Shown piece after piece: positions 1-9,588 of a stretch of DNA of 64,000 nucleotides. The DNA lies in the NCBI GenBank assembly GCA_022796855.1, contig JAAWJM010000002.1, positions 54,733 through 118,732 on the forward strand. Direction: 5' to 3'. This stretch comes from Clostridia bacterium (GTDB lineage Bacteria > Bacillota > Clostridia > TANB77 > CAG-508). Position numbers and translations under genes: made by a program. The notes under the pieces were generated by a model. The model had not been told where the DNA came from and searched no databases. It saw only the letters and a program-made list of their open reading frames with translations. Numbering within the stretch: position 1 is the first letter of the stretch; each line of letters opens with the position of its first letter.

Positions 1-409
1 TCGGAAATACAGTGGTTCCAATATCTCGTCCTTCCATAACAACATTTTGTCCTTTGGCTAAGTTTCTTTGTAACTCCAATAATTTACTACGTACTATTTT
101 CAAAGAAGAAACACCTGAAATAAAAGCATTTACTTCTGGGGTTCGAATTTTAGAGGTAACATCTTCCCCATTTAGAAAAACCTCCAATTCTCCATTTTCT
201 TCTTTTAACTCAATTTGTATATCGCTTAATAACGCTTGTATTTTTTCTTCTTCCTCAAGGGCAATGTTTTGTTGTAACATAGCAAGTGTAACACAACGAA
301 ACATTGCTCCTGTATCTACATTTAACAATCCAAATTTCTCAGAAACCAATTTTGCAATCGTTCCTTTTCCAGTTCCTGCCGGACCATCAATTGCAACTAT
401 AAATGACAT
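1..409 (-). CDS. cmk: Cytidylate kinase, N-terminal part (runs off the window)
   Basis: Phosphorylates CMP/dCMP with ATP in cytoplasmic pyrimidine salvage. Read on the minus strand, about 136 residues are present. The N-terminus has a P-loop with the sequence IDGPAGTGKGT, followed by the nucleotide-binding signature VDTGAMFR and, near the cut end, MEGRDIGTTVFP, all typical of bacterial CMP kinases. The start at 409 follows GGAGG at a normal distance. It lies 2 bases after the stop of the Asp23-like ATPase, so the two are probably co-transcribed. The C-terminal part (about 85 residues in the usual 220-residue enzyme) is beyond the left edge. Confidence 0.93.
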   Translation of the reverse strand, partial: MSFIVAIDGPAGTGKGTIAKLVSEKFGLLNVDTGAMFRCVTLAMLQQNIALEEEEKIQALLSDIQIELKEENGELEVFLNGEDVTSKIRTPEVNAFISGVSSLKIVRSKLLELQRNLAKGQNVVMEGRDIGTTVFP

Positions 410-411
410 TT

Positions 412-1278
412 TTATTCCTCCTTTTTTACTGGTACTTCAATTCCTTTTATGACAACATCTATTTTTTGAACATTCATGGCGGTTAGTTGTTCAATTTCTT
501 TTTTTACTTTTTGCTTAAATTCTTGTACACTGGTAATTAAGTTATAGCCATAGCAAATAATGACTTCTAAATAAATATAGGGACCATCGCTGTCCTTGTC
601 TACCCTTGTTTTGGCAATTTTATAAATTGCTGGTGCCTTATTTGCCATGTATTGAATAATTTGCCTAAATACACTATCAGAAATGGTGAAATTTCCTAGG
701 TAACTAAAGGTTGGTCTTATAATAGATTTTTCTGAAATATATGGTTTTGCTCCATTTCCTTTGGATTTAAATATTTGTAATGGGTCTAAAATGTAACCTG
801 AAAAATCTTTTTTTAATTCAAAAGTAGGTACTGGTATAACATGTTTTCCTTCTGTTACACGAATACGCCTTGCTGTTTCCATTTCTTCTTTGGTAGCAAT
901 ATCAGTAATGTAAATAAACTTTGAAATTTCTGGTAACTCTAAACTTGCAGCTATTTTTTTTACCATATTATCCGAAGTTCCTAAAATTAAAATTTTATCT
1001 GGTTTATGTTTTTTAATTGCTTTTATTACTTCATCTTTTTCGCCACCTTCAATAAAGAGAGCCTGTTTTACGGTTTCAATTTTGGTAGGTGCTTTTTTAG
1101 CAGAATTTCCTGCTATAATTTCATTATCTTTAATAAATAGCCCATCATCAATAAGATAACTAATTCCATATTCACTTGCTACTAGTCCTGCTCGGTAGCT
1201 TTTTCCTGTTCCCGAAGGACCTACAAATGCGTATACTGTTGTTTTGGCCTTTGGTTCTAGTACATGATTAATAAGCAT
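412..1278 (-). CDS. P-loop NTPase fused to an Asp23/Gls24-like domain
   Basis: A 288-residue protein of two parts. Residues about 15-160 form a nucleotide-binding domain with the Walker A motif GPSGTGKS near residue 21. Residues about 185-285 resemble the Asp23/Gls24 (alkaline shock) domain found in Firmicute envelope-stress proteins. No membrane segment is visible, so it should be cytoplasmic or peripheral. The start has a clear AAGGAGG. It sits directly upstream of cmk with a 2-base gap. The fusion is known in Clostridia but its reaction is not; a kinase-like or ATP-switch role is inference. Confidence 0.75.
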   Translation of the reverse strand: MLINHVLEPKAKTTVYAFVGPSGTGKSYRAGLVASEYGISYLIDDGLFIKDNEIIAGNSAKKAPTKIETVKQALFIEGGEKDEVIKAIKKHKPDKILILGTSDNMVKKIAASLELPEISKFIYITDIATKEEMETARRIRVTEGKHVIPVPTFELKKDFSGYILDPLQIFKSKGNGAKPYISEKSIIRPTFSYLGNFTISDSVFRQIIQYMANKAPAIYKIAKTRVDKDSDGPYIYLEVIICYGYNLITSVQEFKQKVKKEIEQLTAMNVQKIDVVIKGIEVPVKKEE

Positions 1279-1384
1279 CTTTAACCTCCTTATAATGTCT
1301 TGCTAAGTTTTGACAATTATGTTTTAATTATTATACCATTATATTCGTGAATTGGAAAGAAAATTTTGAAAGGAAAATAAAAAT

Positions 1385-2032
1385 ATGAATACTGTTATTG
1401 TATCTGGCGGAGAAATTCATCTTGACCTATTAAAAAATGTTTATGAAACTAAAAAACCACAAATTATTATTGCTGTTGATAAAGGTTTGGAGGCATTACA
1501 TACCTTGCATATCATGCCAAATCATATTGTCGGCGATTTTGATTCTATTGATAAGACAATTTTGGAATATTACCAAAAGAATCCAAGGATTATACAACAT
1601 AAATATAATCCAAAAAAAGATTATACCGATACCGATATTGCACTAAAACTCGCTATTAGCTTACTTTCTTCTCATATTACAATCATTGGTGCTCTTGGTA
1701 ACCGTATGGACCATTCTCTTGCCAATATTCATATTTTAGTGAGTGCCTTAGAGTCACATATTCCTTGTGAAATAATCGATACCCATAATCGAATTTATTT
1801 AGTAAATGCATCTCATACCATAAAAAAAGAAGAGGCTTATGGAAAATACGTTTCCCTAATCCCTCTTACTTCTTCTGTTCAAGGCTTAACCTTAACAGGA
1901 TTTCAATATCCTTTAAACAATGCCACCTTAACGTTTGGAAAAAGTTTAGGCGTTAGTAATGAACTTGTAGACAATATTGCTTCTATTCATTTAACAAATG
2001 GTATTTTGATTGTTATTGAAAGCAAAGATTAA
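1385..2032 (+). CDS. thiN: Thiamine pyrophosphokinase
   Basis: Transfers pyrophosphate from ATP to thiamine to make the cofactor ThDP. The 215-residue length is normal for the family. Family motifs are in order: AVDKG near residue 30, GDFDS near residue 50, DYTDTD near residue 79 and a GNRMDH loop (usually GGRxDH) near residue 105. The C-terminal half is the beta-sandwich thiamine-binding domain. It is transcribed away from the Asp23-like gene, with 106 bases of divergent promoter region between them, and stands alone on the plus strand. Confidence 0.93.
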   Translation: MNTVIVSGGEIHLDLLKNVYETKKPQIIIAVDKGLEALHTLHIMPNHIVGDFDSIDKTILEYYQKNPRIIQHKYNPKKDYTDTDIALKLAISLLSSHITIIGALGNRMDHSLANIHILVSALESHIPCEIIDTHNRIYLVNASHTIKKEEAYGKYVSLIPLTSSVQGLTLTGFQYPLNNATLTFGKSLGVSNELVDNIASIHLTNGILIVIESKD

Positions 2033-2043
2033 CCTATTGTTTG

Positions 2044-2073
2044 CAAGTTATTTCTCAAATGCGAAATAACTTG
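2044..2073. terminator. Stem-loop between convergent genes
   Basis: A perfect 11-bp inverted repeat (2044-2054 with 2063-2073, 8-base loop) lies 11 bases after the thiN stop, between thiN and the convergent MFS gene. There is no good U-run on either strand, so it is a possible but atypical transcription end. Confidence 0.4.
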
Positions 2074-2191
2074 GCAAAGAAGATGATTAAAAACAACTTT
2101 CACGAAAACGACATTTTTATATCCTTATTTTTACACCAAAACGTATTTTTTTGCAATATCTATTTTTGGGGCTAAATAATTTTTTATCCTT

Positions 2192-3475
2192 TTAAAATTC
2201 CAAATCGTCTTTTGTATATTCTTCTGGTTTTAAGCCAAATCTTGTTCGCATATAATCCAAAACAACAATCATACTCGCTAATGCAAACAATCCAATTACT
2301 AGAAATGCATTTTCAACATCGAATACTTTTAACAATAATCCTCCTATAATTGAGAAAATGCTCGCTGCTATTCCTCCAATAAATTCGTATGAAAAAGTTA
2401 TTTTGTTTCTCATTTCTTCTTTGGTAAAATTTTTCAAATATTTACTTTCTAATATATACCATATGGAGGTATTTATTTTTTGTACAGCATACAGCATTAA
2501 TACAATCGGTATAATCATTTCACTTTTCCATATAATAGAAATTGCTCCTATTGCTATACACGCTCCTATATACATTAAGGATATAAAAGACAATGTTCTG
2601 TTTTTAAATTTTTTCTCTATTGGTCTTTTTAATGAAATGGCAATGCCACCAATCAAAGTAAGAATGGCAAATATCATGGAAAATTGTTCTTCTTGAATGC
2701 CTATATTTATAAGCAAGTCGCTATTATATGTATCTACAATTTCTATTACACTATAAAATACAATTTGAAATAGTACAAAAGCTTTCATTCTCTTTGATTT
2801 TAAAATAAATTTAAAGGAACTTTTTAAATCTTGTCCATATCCCTTTAAAACACCTTTTATTTTTATCTTTTCTTTTGTATCTTGTTTTACTTGATAGACA
2901 TCTTTAAACCCAAACGATAAAATTGTGGAAATTACAATAAATCCTAAACATATTAGCATTGGTATGTAATTATTAATTACAAATAAATATCCTGCTATCA
3001 ATGATGCAATTCCATCTAGTATATAATAGAAACTTCCTCCTTTTGCATCTAATTTTGAATAAAGTCCTTCTCCTCCTTTTGTTGAAACAGAGTCGTATAA
3101 TAAATTAGATTCCGAAATCGTTTTCATATCATATCCCAAAGAAAATATTAAATCTGCTATTATAATGCCAATTGCTCCTGGAATGCATAATAATGTTAAC
3201 ATATAAATAATCAGTAAAATATTGCCTAGTATGATGCTTTTTCTTTTTCCCAAAAAGTCGGTAAGTGCAACTGCTGGTATTTGCATTGCAATTCTAAATA
3301 ATAAATAAAAACCATTTATAATTAGTATTTCCGAAGCTGTTACTTTTTTGGTAATTGTATAAAATAAAAATTCAATTGAATAGAAGAATAATAAATCCCA
3401 TGAGAACATTTTATATATTGGATAAAGTTTTGCATTATTTCTTCTCATTTTACTTAATTTTAAACTATCTTCCAT
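2192..3475 (-). CDS. MFS-family transporter
   Basis: A polytopic membrane protein of about 427 residues with some 10-12 hydrophobic segments. The loop after the second helix contains the MFS-like pattern DFLGKRKSI. The substrate cannot be told from sequence. The open frame extends to 3559 and would overlap the upstream glycosyltransferase by 29 bases; I prefer the Met at 3475, which starts MEDSLKLSKMRRN just before the first helix. The Met at 3499 is an alternative. It is the last gene of the glycosyltransferase cluster, which suggests export or import linked to envelope glycan, but this is inference. Confidence 0.78.
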   Translation of the reverse strand: MEDSLKLSKMRRNNAKLYPIYKMFSWDLLFFYSIEFLFYTITKKVTASEILIINGFYLLFRIAMQIPAVALTDFLGKRKSIILGNILLIIYMLTLLCIPGAIGIIIADLIFSLGYDMKTISESNLLYDSVSTKGGEGLYSKLDAKGGSFYYILDGIASLIAGYLFVINNYIPMLICLGFIVISTILSFGFKDVYQVKQDTKEKIKIKGVLKGYGQDLKSSFKFILKSKRMKAFVLFQIVFYSVIEIVDTYNSDLLINIGIQEEQFSMIFAILTLIGGIAISLKRPIEKKFKNRTLSFISLMYIGACIAIGAISIIWKSEMIIPIVLMLYAVQKINTSIWYILESKYLKNFTKEEMRNKITFSYEFIGGIAASIFSIIGGLLLKVFDVENAFLVIGLFALASMIVVLDYMRTRFGLKPEEYTKDDLEF

Positions 3476-3530
3476 ATCTATGTTTCTTCCTTTTTCCATT
3501 TGAACTACCGAGAAATCCTCGGTAATTGGA

Positions 3531-5126
3531 CTATTCCATTTGATAAATATCACATGCATTCATTCTTTGTATGTGTTCATAGCCTGTTACATTTAGTGTT
3601 TCTGATATTTCTTTTAAGTAGGTTTCGTGTTCAAGTCCTTCATTGATGATGACAAAGAAGCCATTTTTGAAATTGATGTTTGTAAATATCTCTTTTAGTT
3701 TTTCTTTGGAAAACTCTTCTTTATCCATAATATACGATTGGTCACTTATTGTAAATAGATATAAATCATCTAAAAAACGATTTTGTTCTTTGTTAAATAT
3801 GTATAAAACTGGCTTATCTTGTTCTTGCTCTATTTTTGTAACAATCTCTTTTTTGTCTTTGTATAAGTAATAGAAAGGAATATCTAGTTTTATGATACTT
3901 GGTAAAATTAGCATAACCACAAATATAGCAGATAAAATATAGTATGTATTTTTCTTTGAAAATACTTTTTCTAGTAGTACTTTTAATAGGTAAAATCCTC
4001 CAATTACCAGAAGTGGGCATACTGGCATAATGTACCTAAGTTCTTGGTATGGTGAAACAAGTGCTACCATTGTAAAATAGATAACAGAAGGAATAAACAT
4101 TAACCAAAATTCTTTATTTTCAAACTTGATACTAAGTTTCTTATTTTTTATAAAGTGATATACTACTACTGCAACACTAACTAATACCATAAATAGTAAT
4201 ATTCCATTAAAGACATTATCGCAAAGAATGTTACAATAAGTTCTAAAGGAATTCCACATTTGATTTATATTCGTCAAACTAGAAATTGTCCCAGTTCCTC
4301 GATACCCCATAAACATATGAACAAACGAATATGGGAAAATGGCAAGTGAAATGATAGCAGAAATTATTATCATACTAACATAGCGAAGGATATTTTTTGT
4401 GTTTTTCTGTTTGATAAATTTTATTAGATACATTATAAACAAAATAAACAAGAACACAAGGTAATAGTAATGTGTTAAAGAACCAATAATTATGGCAATC
4501 GACATTATCGCTAACTCTTTACATGAAAGTTTACCCTTGTTTGTATTTTTAATATGTAAGTATGCAATAATTAGCAAATTCAAAGCATTTAGTGCGTACA
4601 TTCGAATAAAGATGGTGGTATCGATAGAAGCTAAGGTGAAACCATTTACCAATACCATAAATACGGCATAAATTTTGCTTTTGAATATTCGGTTGGCAAT
4701 TAGGTATATGAAAATACTTGTTAGAATAAAGATAACAATATTTAAAACAATACCTGTCCATTTTGAAAAAGAGCCTATGGTAAAACTAGAAGCAATTCGT
4801 AATAACAAATAATAAAATGGTGGATGAACATCATTTTTCTGGTTTTCATATACAGGAGTAAGATCCATCGCTTCTTTGCTTGAAATAGATAAATAATCCT
4901 TATAATATTCGCTTTTATGCCATGTATTATAAAAATCTTCGTTGTCCATAATATCAATTTTGTCGTAATTCATTAATCCATATGAATAACCTTCATCAAT
5001 ATGAAGATATGCCTTCTCAAAACCATACTCGATACGAAGAAGAACTTGTAGTAGAATGATTACCACAAGTAGAACAAGCAATATTTTGTTTTGATTACGT
5101 TTCACAAATTCTTTTAATTTTTCCAT
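3531..5126 (-). CDS. GT-C type membrane glycosyltransferase (ArnT/PMT-like)
   Basis: A 531-residue integral membrane protein. After the first helix an extracytoplasmic loop carries the acidic motif HIDEGYSYG (about residue 42), and a second loop has NDVHPPFYYLLLR (about residue 95). Both are characteristic of GT-C enzymes that use polyprenyl-phosphate sugar donors (family 39/83-like, PF13231). About ten further hydrophobic segments follow, then a soluble C-terminal tail of about 100 residues. It would add a sugar outside the membrane. It follows the GT2 gene in the same direction, but the GT2 terminator lies between. RBS GGGGAG precedes the start. Confidence 0.82.
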   Translation of the reverse strand: MEKLKEFVKRNQNKILLVLLVVIILLQVLLRIEYGFEKAYLHIDEGYSYGLMNYDKIDIMDNEDFYNTWHKSEYYKDYLSISSKEAMDLTPVYENQKNDVHPPFYYLLLRIASSFTIGSFSKWTGIVLNIVIFILTSIFIYLIANRIFKSKIYAVFMVLVNGFTLASIDTTIFIRMYALNALNLLIIAYLHIKNTNKGKLSCKELAIMSIAIIIGSLTHYYYLVFLFILFIMYLIKFIKQKNTKNILRYVSMIIISAIISLAIFPYSFVHMFMGYRGTGTISSLTNINQMWNSFRTYCNILCDNVFNGILLFMVLVSVAVVVYHFIKNKKLSIKFENKEFWLMFIPSVIYFTMVALVSPYQELRYIMPVCPLLVIGGFYLLKVLLEKVFSKKNTYYILSAIFVVMLILPSIIKLDIPFYYLYKDKKEIVTKIEQEQDKPVLYIFNKEQNRFLDDLYLFTISDQSYIMDKEEFSKEKLKEIFTNINFKNGFFVIINEGLEHETYLKEISETLNVTGYEHIQRMNACDIYQME

Positions 5127-5155
5127 TTCTTCTCTCCCCTACATAAATGACCTAA

Positions 5156-5176
5156 GTAATCGCCTTTGGCGATTAC
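5156..5176. other. Perfect 9-bp hairpin in the glycosyltransferase spacer
   Basis: A GC-richer perfect hairpin (stem 5156-5164 and 5168-5176, loop of three) lies about 30 bases upstream of the GT-C start. On the minus strand it follows a run of six T rather than preceding one, so it is not a standard terminator for the minus-strand transcript. It may shield the leader of the GT-C mRNA. Confidence 0.35.
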
Positions 5177-5195
5177 AAAAAATGGCTATGCGTTA

Positions 5196-5232
5196 GAATA
5201 AAATAGAGATATAGCAAAATATATCTCTATTT
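5196..5232 (-). terminator. Rho-independent terminator after the GT2 gene
   Basis: A perfect 13-bp inverted repeat (5201-5213 and 5220-5232, loop of six) starts 3 bases after the GT2 stop. On the minus strand it is followed by TTTTATT. This separates the GT2 from the downstream GT-C gene. Confidence 0.7.
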
Positions 5233-5235
5233 GTA

Positions 5236-6465
5236 TTAGGCAACATCGTTTATTTTGATATCGCGTACGTGTTCAATTTTCTCCCAAGTGGTATCTTTTT
5301 TGAATAAGCATTTAAAGTTAATTAATAACCACGAGCCCAAAAATAGTGGGTAACAAATCAGTCCTTTTATCATTGGTTTAATTGGCTTTTTATCTAATAA
5401 CATAATTAAAATTGCAGTTCCAATTGGTAGTAAGAAGGTTGGAATTAGGTATCTTAGGATATTGATGACAAGTTCTGTGGTATTAATTCCATTTCCTAAG
5501 TACATAATAAAGTTAATAGCAAGTAATACTAAGGTTAGTACGAACATTGGAATACTTCCAATAATATATAGGAAGCCATCAAAGTTCATAAGTGTTTTCT
5601 TTTCCTTGGTTGCAACTGCTAAGTCTTTGGTGTAGTTTTGGATACATTGTATATGTCCTACTGTCCATCTAGACCTTTGGGACCAACTTTGCTTAAAGCC
5701 TACTGGTTGTTCATCATATACAATAGCATCGGTTGCCCAACCTAGTTTCTTTCCTGCAATAATTCTTTTTAAAGAGAATTCAATATCTTCTGTTAAGGTT
5801 TTGGTATCCCAACCATGTGGTTTTACTACATCAAATTTTACCATAAATCCAGTTCCATTGATTAATGGTGATAAACCTAAATTGTATCTTGCTAAATGAT
5901 AAAAACGGTTCATGGTCCAGTAAAAAATAGCATAACCTGCCGATACCCAACTATCGGTTGGATTTTTTATATCACGGTAACCTTGCACCACATCTTCTCC
6001 TTGGCAAAGTTTCTTATTCATATTTTTTATAAAGTTTTCGTCTACTATGTTATCTGCATCGAAAACACAAAACGCATCATATGGTGCATCTTCTTCTATT
6101 TTTTGATTTAAAAACCAATTTAGTGCATGACCTTTTGTTTTATTTTCTTCATCAAAACGTTCATATACAATGGCTCCTGCTGTTTTTGCAATTTGTGCTG
6201 TAGCATCTGTACAGTTATCGGCAATCACATAAATATCAAATAATTCTTTTGGATAGTTTTGTTTATTTAAACTTTCAACTAAGTTTTTTATTACCGATTC
6301 TTCATTATGTGCAGGAATAATTGCCATAAAACGGTTTTGTTTTTCTTCTAAAATTGGTTTATCCTTTAGTTTTACTAAAGAACAGATACTAACAATTAAT
6401 TGGTATAACCAAAATATCGTTACCACCCACACTAATGCTTGTTGAATAATATATAGATATTCCAT
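5236..6465 (-). CDS. Family 2 glycosyltransferase, membrane-anchored
   Basis: A processive-type GT2 enzyme of about 409 residues. An N-terminal membrane helix (residues 1-25) is followed by the GT-A fold: IPAHNEE, the DXD-type motif FDADN (about residue 130), a TEDIEFSL region supplying the catalytic acid, and QRSRW (about residue 255), the acceptor motif of BcsA/NdvC-like enzymes. Three or four C-terminal helices follow. It likely transfers a sugar from a nucleotide donor to a lipid or growing polysaccharide at the inner face. The open frame starts with GTG at 6477, but that GTG overlaps the GAGGAA ribosome site of the ATG at 6465, which I chose. Confidence 0.85.
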   Translation of the reverse strand: MEYLYIIQQALVWVVTIFWLYQLIVSICSLVKLKDKPILEEKQNRFMAIIPAHNEESVIKNLVESLNKQNYPKELFDIYVIADNCTDATAQIAKTAGAIVYERFDEENKTKGHALNWFLNQKIEEDAPYDAFCVFDADNIVDENFIKNMNKKLCQGEDVVQGYRDIKNPTDSWVSAGYAIFYWTMNRFYHLARYNLGLSPLINGTGFMVKFDVVKPHGWDTKTLTEDIEFSLKRIIAGKKLGWATDAIVYDEQPVGFKQSWSQRSRWTVGHIQCIQNYTKDLAVATKEKKTLMNFDGFLYIIGSIPMFVLTLVLLAINFIMYLGNGINTTELVINILRYLIPTFLLPIGTAILIMLLDKKPIKPMIKGLICYPLFLGSWLLINFKCLFKKDTTWEKIEHVRDIKINDVA

Positions 6466-6602
6466 CTTTTTCCTCACTTTTATTACTTGTCTTTTTCTTA
6501 TATAGTGTATTTTATTGCTTGTTATATTATACTATTGTTATTGATTTTTTTCAATGTTTCGGACAAAATTCATAATTTCTTAATGTTTTTATATGTTTTA
6601 AT

Positions 6603-6738
6603 CTTCGAAGAACTCACAAGAAACCTCCTTTAACAAGGGAGGTGGCAGTCCGAAGGACTGACGGAGGGTTCTTAATACTTCTTTGAAGAACCCCCAGTCA
6701 GCTTACGCTGACAGCCCCCTTGTTAAAGGGGCTTTTTT
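6603..6738. repeat. GC-rich palindromic intergenic repeat (REP-like)
   Basis: A stretch of about 136 bases, far richer in G+C than its surroundings. It is made of two facing units. Each unit has a strong hairpin (around 6647-6661 and 6698-6712) and a block CCTCC..GGGAGG or CCCCTTG..AGGGG, and the whole folds on itself because the halves are complementary (CTTCGAAGAAC with its partner near 6680-6690). It ends in TTTTTT on the plus strand. Similar palindromes recur in many Clostridia genomes. It fills the gap between pnp and GT2, where no gene is seen. Confidence 0.6.
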
Positions 6739-6761
6739 GTATGTCTATGAAGCCTTTCTCT

Positions 6762-8879
6762 CTATTCTTCTTTGTCCTTCTCTTCTAAATCCTTCATTGT
6801 TAAATTAATTCTTCCTTGGTCGTCGATTTCGTATACTTTTACGTTTACGACATCGCCTACTTTTAAAACATCTTCTACTTTTTCAATTCTTTTATGTGAT
6901 ATTTTTGAAATGTGTACTAATCCTTCTTTTGCTCCTCCTAGTTCAATGAATGCTCCAAATGGCATGATTTTACTTACGGTTCCTTCATAGATAGCACCTA
7001 CTTCTAAATCTTTTCCGATGTCTTCTACCATTTTTAGGGCTTTTTGTCCGTTTGCAACGTCATTTGAGTAAATGAATACTCTTCCATCTTCTTCGATATC
7101 AATTTTTACTCCTGTTTCAGCAATGATTTTGTTAATCATTTTTCCACCTGGTCCGATGACATCTTTTATTTTGTCAACATTGATGATAGTTTTAATAATA
7201 TTGGGTGCATATTTTGATATTTCTGCTCGTGGTTTATCGATTTGTTTTAGCATAACTTCTTCTAAAATATATTTACGAGCATTTCTAGTTCTTTCAAAGG
7301 CTTCTTTAATAATGTCGTAGGTTAATCCATCAATTTTAATATCCACTTGAATAGCAGTAATTCCTTTTTCGGTTCCTCCTACTTTAAAGTCCATATCGCC
7401 AAAGAAATCTTCTAATCCTTGAATATCGGTTAGCATAATGTAATGGTTTGGGTCGTTTTCGTCTGTCACAAGTCCTGTTGAAATACCAGCTACTGGTCTT
7501 TTGATTGGAACACCTGCATCCATTAAAGCAAGGGTACTTCCACAAATACTTGCTTGCGAAGTAGAACCATTTGAACTTAATACTTCTGATACAACACGGA
7601 TGGCATATGGGAATTCATCTTCGGATGGAATTACTGGAACAAGTGCTTTTTCTGCTAAAGCTCCATGCCCAATTTCACGTCTTCCCGGTCCTCTGGATGG
7701 ACGTGCTTCTCCTACGCTATAAGATGGAAAATTGTATTGGTGCATATAACGTTTTGCATCTTCTTCATCAATACCATCTAAGGCTTGTTCTTCACTTGCC
7801 ATACCTAAGGTAACAACAGACATAACTTGTGTTTGTCCTCTTGTAAATAGTGCACTACCATGAACACGTGGTAATAGTCCTACTTCACAAGAAAGTGGAC
7901 GAATTTCATCAATTTTTCTTCCATCTGGTCTTTTTTGTTCTTCTAATATCATTTTACGTACTGATTTCTTTTCTAGTTTGTATAAACTATCTGCAATATC
8001 TTTCGCTTTTTCTTCAGCTACTTCTTCCCCATATTTTTCTACAAAATATGCCTTTACATCCTCTAATAACTTGTCCATAGCAGTATCTCTTACTTCTTTA
8101 TCTACTGCTTGTACATCTTGGTACATTCTTTCAGCATATTTTTCTTCAATTTCAGCATATACGTCATGATCAACTTCAAACGATTTATATTCAAATTTTG
8201 GTTTTCCAATTTCAGCCTTCATATTTTCAATAAAGTCACAAAGTTTTTTGATTTCAACATGTGCTTGTTTGATTGCTTCTAACATGATATCATCTGGTAT
8301 TTCATCAGCCCCTGCTTCAATCATCGCAATTTTTTCTTTGGTTCCTGCTACTGTTAAGGTTAATCTTGTTTTTTCTCTTTGTGCTAGGGTTGGGTTAATT
8401 ACAATTTGGTCATCAACATATCCTACATTAACGGCTGCTGTTGGTCCTCCAAATGGAATATCGGAAATGGATAGAGCAGCTGACGCTCCTATCATAGCAG
8501 CAACTTCTGGTGAATTGTCTTGTTCTACAGATAGAACCGTAGCAACCACACATACATCATTTCGGAAATCTTTTGGGAATAATGGACGTAGTGGTCTATC
8601 AATTGCTCTTGAAGTTAAGATTGCTTTATCAGCTGGTTTTCCTTCTCTTTTTTGGTAACTTCCTGGAATTTTTCCTACAGAATATAGTTTTTCTTCATAG
8701 TCTACAGATAATGGGAAAAAATCTATCCCATCTCTTGGTTCTTTAGATGCAGTAACATTGACCATAACAACGGTTTCTCCATATCTTACCATAACACTGC
8801 CATTAGCAAGTTCTGCAATTTTTCCTGTTTCAATACTCAATTTTCTTCCGGCAAGTTCAGTTTCAAATGTTTTAAACAT
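6762..8879 (-). CDS. pnp: Polyribonucleotide nucleotidyltransferase (PNPase)
   Basis: Phosphorolytic 3'-5' exoribonuclease of the RNA degradosome, cytoplasmic homotrimer. About 705 residues, the usual length. Domains in order: RNase PH 1 (residues 10-140), helical middle domain, RNase PH 2 (about 310-455, with GTSTQASICG-like substrate loop around [12 protein letters not shown]), KH (about 550-610, with GPGGKMI) and S1 (about 620-690). I place the start at 8879, 8 bases after GGAG; an ATG at 8885 is only two bases from it. It lies 3' of rpsO in the same direction, the conserved rpsO-pnp order. Confidence 0.97.
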   Translation of the reverse strand: MFKTFETELAGRKLSIETGKIAELANGSVMVRYGETVVMVNVTASKEPRDGIDFFPLSVDYEEKLYSVGKIPGSYQKREGKPADKAILTSRAIDRPLRPLFPKDFRNDVCVVATVLSVEQDNSPEVAAMIGASAALSISDIPFGGPTAAVNVGYVDDQIVINPTLAQREKTRLTLTVAGTKEKIAMIEAGADEIPDDIMLEAIKQAHVEIKKLCDFIENMKAEIGKPKFEYKSFEVDHDVYAEIEEKYAERMYQDVQAVDKEVRDTAMDKLLEDVKAYFVEKYGEEVAEEKAKDIADSLYKLEKKSVRKMILEEQKRPDGRKIDEIRPLSCEVGLLPRVHGSALFTRGQTQVMSVVTLGMASEEQALDGIDEEDAKRYMHQYNFPSYSVGEARPSRGPGRREIGHGALAEKALVPVIPSEDEFPYAIRVVSEVLSSNGSTSQASICGSTLALMDAGVPIKRPVAGISTGLVTDENDPNHYIMLTDIQGLEDFFGDMDFKVGGTEKGITAIQVDIKIDGLTYDIIKEAFERTRNARKYILEEVMLKQIDKPRAEISKYAPNIIKTIINVDKIKDVIGPGGKMINKIIAETGVKIDIEEDGRVFIYSNDVANGQKALKMVEDIGKDLEVGAIYEGTVSKIMPFGAFIELGGAKEGLVHISKISHKRIEKVEDVLKVGDVVNVKVYEIDDQGRINLTMKDLEEKDKEE

Positions 8880-9148
8880 AATCATTTCTCCTTTTTTGTT
8901 TTATTTGTATATTATTCGATAATAACTAAAATAGATGGTAACCTCTATATTGCATAAATATATTTTAAAATTATATAGAATAATGCTATTCATTTCATAT
9001 CCGTATTCGTTTATAATTTTATACGTTTAGTATTTCTATCTATTTATACAATATACAAGCTACTTCTATTTTCTATTATCGCTTATACCACTATTCTTAA
9101 TTATTTTTGCTATTATCATTTATATAGTTGTTATTTAAAATAGCATGA

Positions 9149-9176
9149 TAGGACGTTTAACTTCTTAAACGTCCTA
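9149..9176 (-). other. 12-bp perfect hairpin between rpsO and pnp
   Basis: The 307-base gap between rpsO and pnp contains no gene. It holds a perfect 12-bp inverted repeat with a GAAG loop on the minus strand, 10 bases after the rpsO stop, followed by a weak T-run (CTATTTT). It could be a leaky terminator, or a duplex cut by RNase III as in the rpsO-pnp region of other bacteria. The rest of the gap is very AT-rich. Confidence 0.5.
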
Positions 9177-9186
9177 CATAGTTTGA

Positions 9187-9450
9187 CTATTTACGTAATC
9201 CTAATTTTTCAACAATTTCTCTATATCTTTCAATATCTTTCTTTGCTAAGTAATTAAGTAAATTTCTTCTTTTACCTACCATTTTTAAAAGTCCACGTCT
9301 TGAATGGTTATCTTTTGTATGAACTTTTAAATGTTCTGTTAATTCGGTAATTCTTCCTGTTAAAAGAGCAATTTGAACTTCTGGTGACCCAGTATCCTTT
9401 TCATCTCTTTTGTAAGTTTTAATAATTTCTTCTTTTCTTTCCTTTGTCAT
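9187..9450 (-). CDS. rpsO: 30S ribosomal protein S15
   Basis: An 87-residue protein that binds 16S rRNA helices H20-H22. It has the family signature [16 protein letters not shown] near residue 20, then [19 protein letters not shown] and the C-terminal [11 protein letters not shown]. Length is standard. RBS GGAGG is seen 8 bases before the ATG. About 100 bases of leader upstream (9451-9560) contain self-complementary CTTAGCTTAAGG and could serve S15 autoregulation, but I cannot match a known fold by eye. Confidence 0.97.
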   Translation of the reverse strand: MTKERKEEIIKTYKRDEKDTGSPEVQIALLTGRITELTEHLKVHTKDNHSRRGLLKMVGKRRNLLNYLAKKDIERYREIVEKLGLRK

Positions 9451-9588
9451 TTTAAATCCTCCTATATTTTATTTATTCCTTAAACTGAGCTAAAGAGGAG
9501 TTTTCATCCTTAAGCTAAGTATAAGGTATTTAACATATGTTATTTTACTACATTTATAAACAAAAATCAAGGTTTCTTAAAATTTTTT

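Noticed and set aside
2044-2073. Riboswitch for thiamine (TPP) near thiN
   Set aside because: The hairpin is downstream of thiN, and no THI-box-like sequence is visible upstream of the start.
8248-8658. Plus-strand frame of 136 codons inside pnp
   Set aside because: It lies opposite a fully conserved pnp sequence, has no ribosome site and no family resemblance.
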